A stretch of 64,000 bases of DNA from Clostridia bacterium (GTDB lineage: Bacteria > Bacillota > Clostridia > Oscillospirales > Acutalibacteraceae), in contig JAFZOL010000025.1 of NCBI GenBank assembly GCA_017550625.1, positions 97,679-161,678 on the forward strand. The letters are read 5' to 3'. The notes below the pieces were generated by a model. It ran no database searches. It had not been told where the DNA came from and saw nothing but the letters and a program-made list of their open reading frames with translations. The position numbers and the translations under genes were made by a program. Positions 63,178 to 64,000 of this stretch are shown one piece after another (the first letter of the stretch is position 1; each line of letters begins with the position of its first letter).

Positions 63178-63411
63178 TTACTGCTCCTCGGTTTTGTTTT
63201 CATCTTCTTCGTCCGGCAAAACCTCAATAATATCGTCCACTGTGCAGTCAAGCATACGGCAGATTTTTGCCAGTACCTCTACGCTGACCGGCTGATCCTT
63301 GCCCATTTTCGCCATGGCATTGGATGTGATGCCGGCCTCTCTCCGAAGTGTTGTTTTGTTGATTTTCTTATCAATCATCAGCTTCCAAAGCCTGTTGTAT
63401 GAATAAGCCAT
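63178..63411 (-). CDS. XRE-family (YozG-like) transcriptional regulator
   Basis: A 77-residue Cro/C1-type helix-turn-helix protein: LWKLMIDKKINKTTLRREAGITSNAMAKM, then SVEVLAKICRMLDCTVDDIIEV, ending with an acidic tail. ATG 63409-63411 has GGAGG at good spacing. It is the first gene of a three-gene operon (XRE, DUF4145-like, 307-residue protein), so it probably autoregulates it. The longer in-frame extension contains the promoter and is not coding. Confidence 0.92.
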   Translation of the reverse strand: MAYSYNRLWKLMIDKKINKTTLRREAGITSNAMAKMGKDQPVSVEVLAKICRMLDCTVDDIIEVLPDEEDENKTEEQ

Positions 63412-63468
63412 CTCTATTTCCTCCGTTTCTGAATCAGCTTCGGTAAATGGCATTCCAAGGTTTTGATC

Positions 63469-63497
63469 ATTATACCATAAAAACTCCCTGTGTTCAA
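63469..63497 (-). promoter_or_regulatory. Promoter of the XRE-DUF4145-like operon
   Basis: TTGAAC (63492-63497) and perfect TATAAT (63469-63474) are 17 bp apart on the - strand. Confidence 0.82.
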
Positions 63498-63548
63498 CAG
63501 ATTTCGGCATATTTCAAATAAATACTTATTATCTCAACCGTCACGAAC

Positions 63549-63651
63549 AGGAGGAAAGACTCGAACCTGCCACTGCGTTTCTGCGTAATACTTTGCTTTT
63601 TCAAAAGGTCCTTTATCTGCGAGGTTTTGGAAGGTTCAAGTCCTACCTCCT
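63549..63651. repeat. Inverted pair of tRNA-3'-end-like sequences
   Basis: Two 20-bp arms (63549-63568 and 63632-63651) are inverted copies with three mismatches. Each reads outward as AGGTTC-R-AGTC...CCTCCT, the signature of a tRNA T-loop followed by an acceptor 3' strand. No D-arm or anticodon arm can be folded between them (63-bp spacer), so this is not a functional tRNA gene. It may be an attachment-site remnant. Confidence 0.5.
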
Positions 63652-63864
63652 ATAACCTTTTGTTCGTTCTTTGCAGAGCAAAGAAACGCAAAAAGTACAC
63701 CAGCATTTTCGGGCTGTTCCAGCCGCTGAACGCAAAAAAACGGGCTCCAAAGCGACTGATCGACTGCTCCGAAGCCCGATTTCACTGTATTTTGCCTGTT
63801 TTTCGCCCAAAATGCAAGAAAAAACCTCTTTTGCCTTGGTAGACAAAAGAGGTTTCTTTCATGC

Positions 63865-63916
63865 CTAAGTACGCCCAAAAGTACACTTTTTAAGCTAAGT
63901 ACGCCTAAAAGTACAC
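63865..63916. repeat. IS21-like terminal repeats at window edge
   Basis: CTAAGTACGCCCAAAAGTACAC at 63865-63886 and a copy with one mismatch at 63895-63916 have the same 30-bp period as the repeats at 61001-61060; a related half-copy is at 63688-63700. The interval 63500-63860 shows no gene I can support. Confidence 0.55.
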
Positions 63917-63945
63917 CAGCGCACAGCTCAACAAGGCGTAAGTTG

Positions 63946-64000
63946 TCAGCACTCAAGTTGAAGATACTTTGACAACGCGCCATCTTCTTCAAATTCTTCC
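63946..64000 (-). CDS. 3' end of a gene running in from outside the window, possibly an IS21-family gene
   Basis: On the - strand, an open frame enters from the right edge and ends at a TGA at 63946-63948, giving 17 residues (EEFEEDGALSKYLQLEC). It stops 30 bp before the IS21-like repeats, where the last gene of such an element would end. The fragment is too short to identify. Confidence 0.35.
   Translation of the reverse strand, partial: EEFEEDGALSKYLQLEC

Noticed and set aside
63549..63651. Functional tRNA gene
   Set aside because: T-loop-like ends are present on both strands, but no D-arm or anticodon arm folds on either strand.
63636..63992. 118-residue open frame on the - strand, and 63627-63842 on the + strand
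   Set aside because: They run through the IS21-like repeats and have no start site signal or recognisable domain.

Overview
The window looks like the chromosome of an endospore-forming, G+C-rich Clostridia-type Firmicute (Bacillota), probably a gut plant-polysaccharide degrader. The evidence is the dipicolinate synthase pair dpaAB, a SpoIIQ-like LytM protein, a Gram-positive SOS box in front of uvrBA, an OhrR with a Bacillus-type operator, purine-rich Shine-Dalgarno sites and four glycoside hydrolases (GH127, GH2, GH78, GH36). I cannot name the genus. Most long open frames on the strand opposite these genes are G+C-driven shadows and are left out.

Layout. 1-8.4 kb: tail of a hydrolase-like gene, a streptothricin-acetyltransferase-like GNAT, the SOS-controlled uvrBA operon and a zinc-ribbon membrane protein. 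8.6-12.8 kb: an ECF-type sigma factor with its probable anti-sigma factor, an EamA transporter, the SpoIIQ-like protein and a DUF362 protein. 12.9-18.2 kb: a two-component system next to a MacB/FtsX-type ABC transporter. 18.2-22.5 kb: dpaAB, a pyridoxamine kinase facing a MocR/PdxR-like regulator across a long palindrome, and a TSCPD-ohrR operon. 22.5-31.5 kb: a metabolic locus made of aminotransferase, tandem class II aldolase and TetR, divergent from a very large adenylation-thiolation-reductase-Fe-alcohol dehydrogenase fusion followed by a DHHW lipoprotein. 31.6-40.0 kb: carbohydrate genes (lipoprotein-HAD-GH127 divergent from GH2-GH78). 40.1-52.7 kb: one tight nine-gene operon encoding a Vps4/katanin-like AAA+ ATPase, a degenerate AAA+ partner, an Hsp70-like ATPase, three coiled-coil proteins, a zinc-ribbon protein, a 516-residue unknown and a propeller-DUF6273 protein. 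52.8-60.8 kb: murC, leuS, a GH36 alpha-galactosidase, and an operon of RibD-like reductase, nucleotidyltransferase and HAD. 60.8-64.0 kb: an AT-rich accessory segment with palindromic repeats, IS21-like terminal repeats, a truncated GNAT, an XRE-DUF4145-winged-helix operon and a tRNA-3'-end-like inverted repeat.

Two loci could be undescribed systems. The first is the AAA+/Hsp70/coiled-coil operon, which has the composition of an ATP-driven assembly and remodelling machine and superficial ESCRT-III/Vps4-like traits. The second is the single-chain acid-to-alcohol reductase, which carries every domain needed to activate, tether, reduce to aldehyde and further reduce to alcohol, with an aminotransferase and an aldolase opposite it. 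Substrates and partners for both are inference; nothing here was searched or computed beyond reading the sequence.
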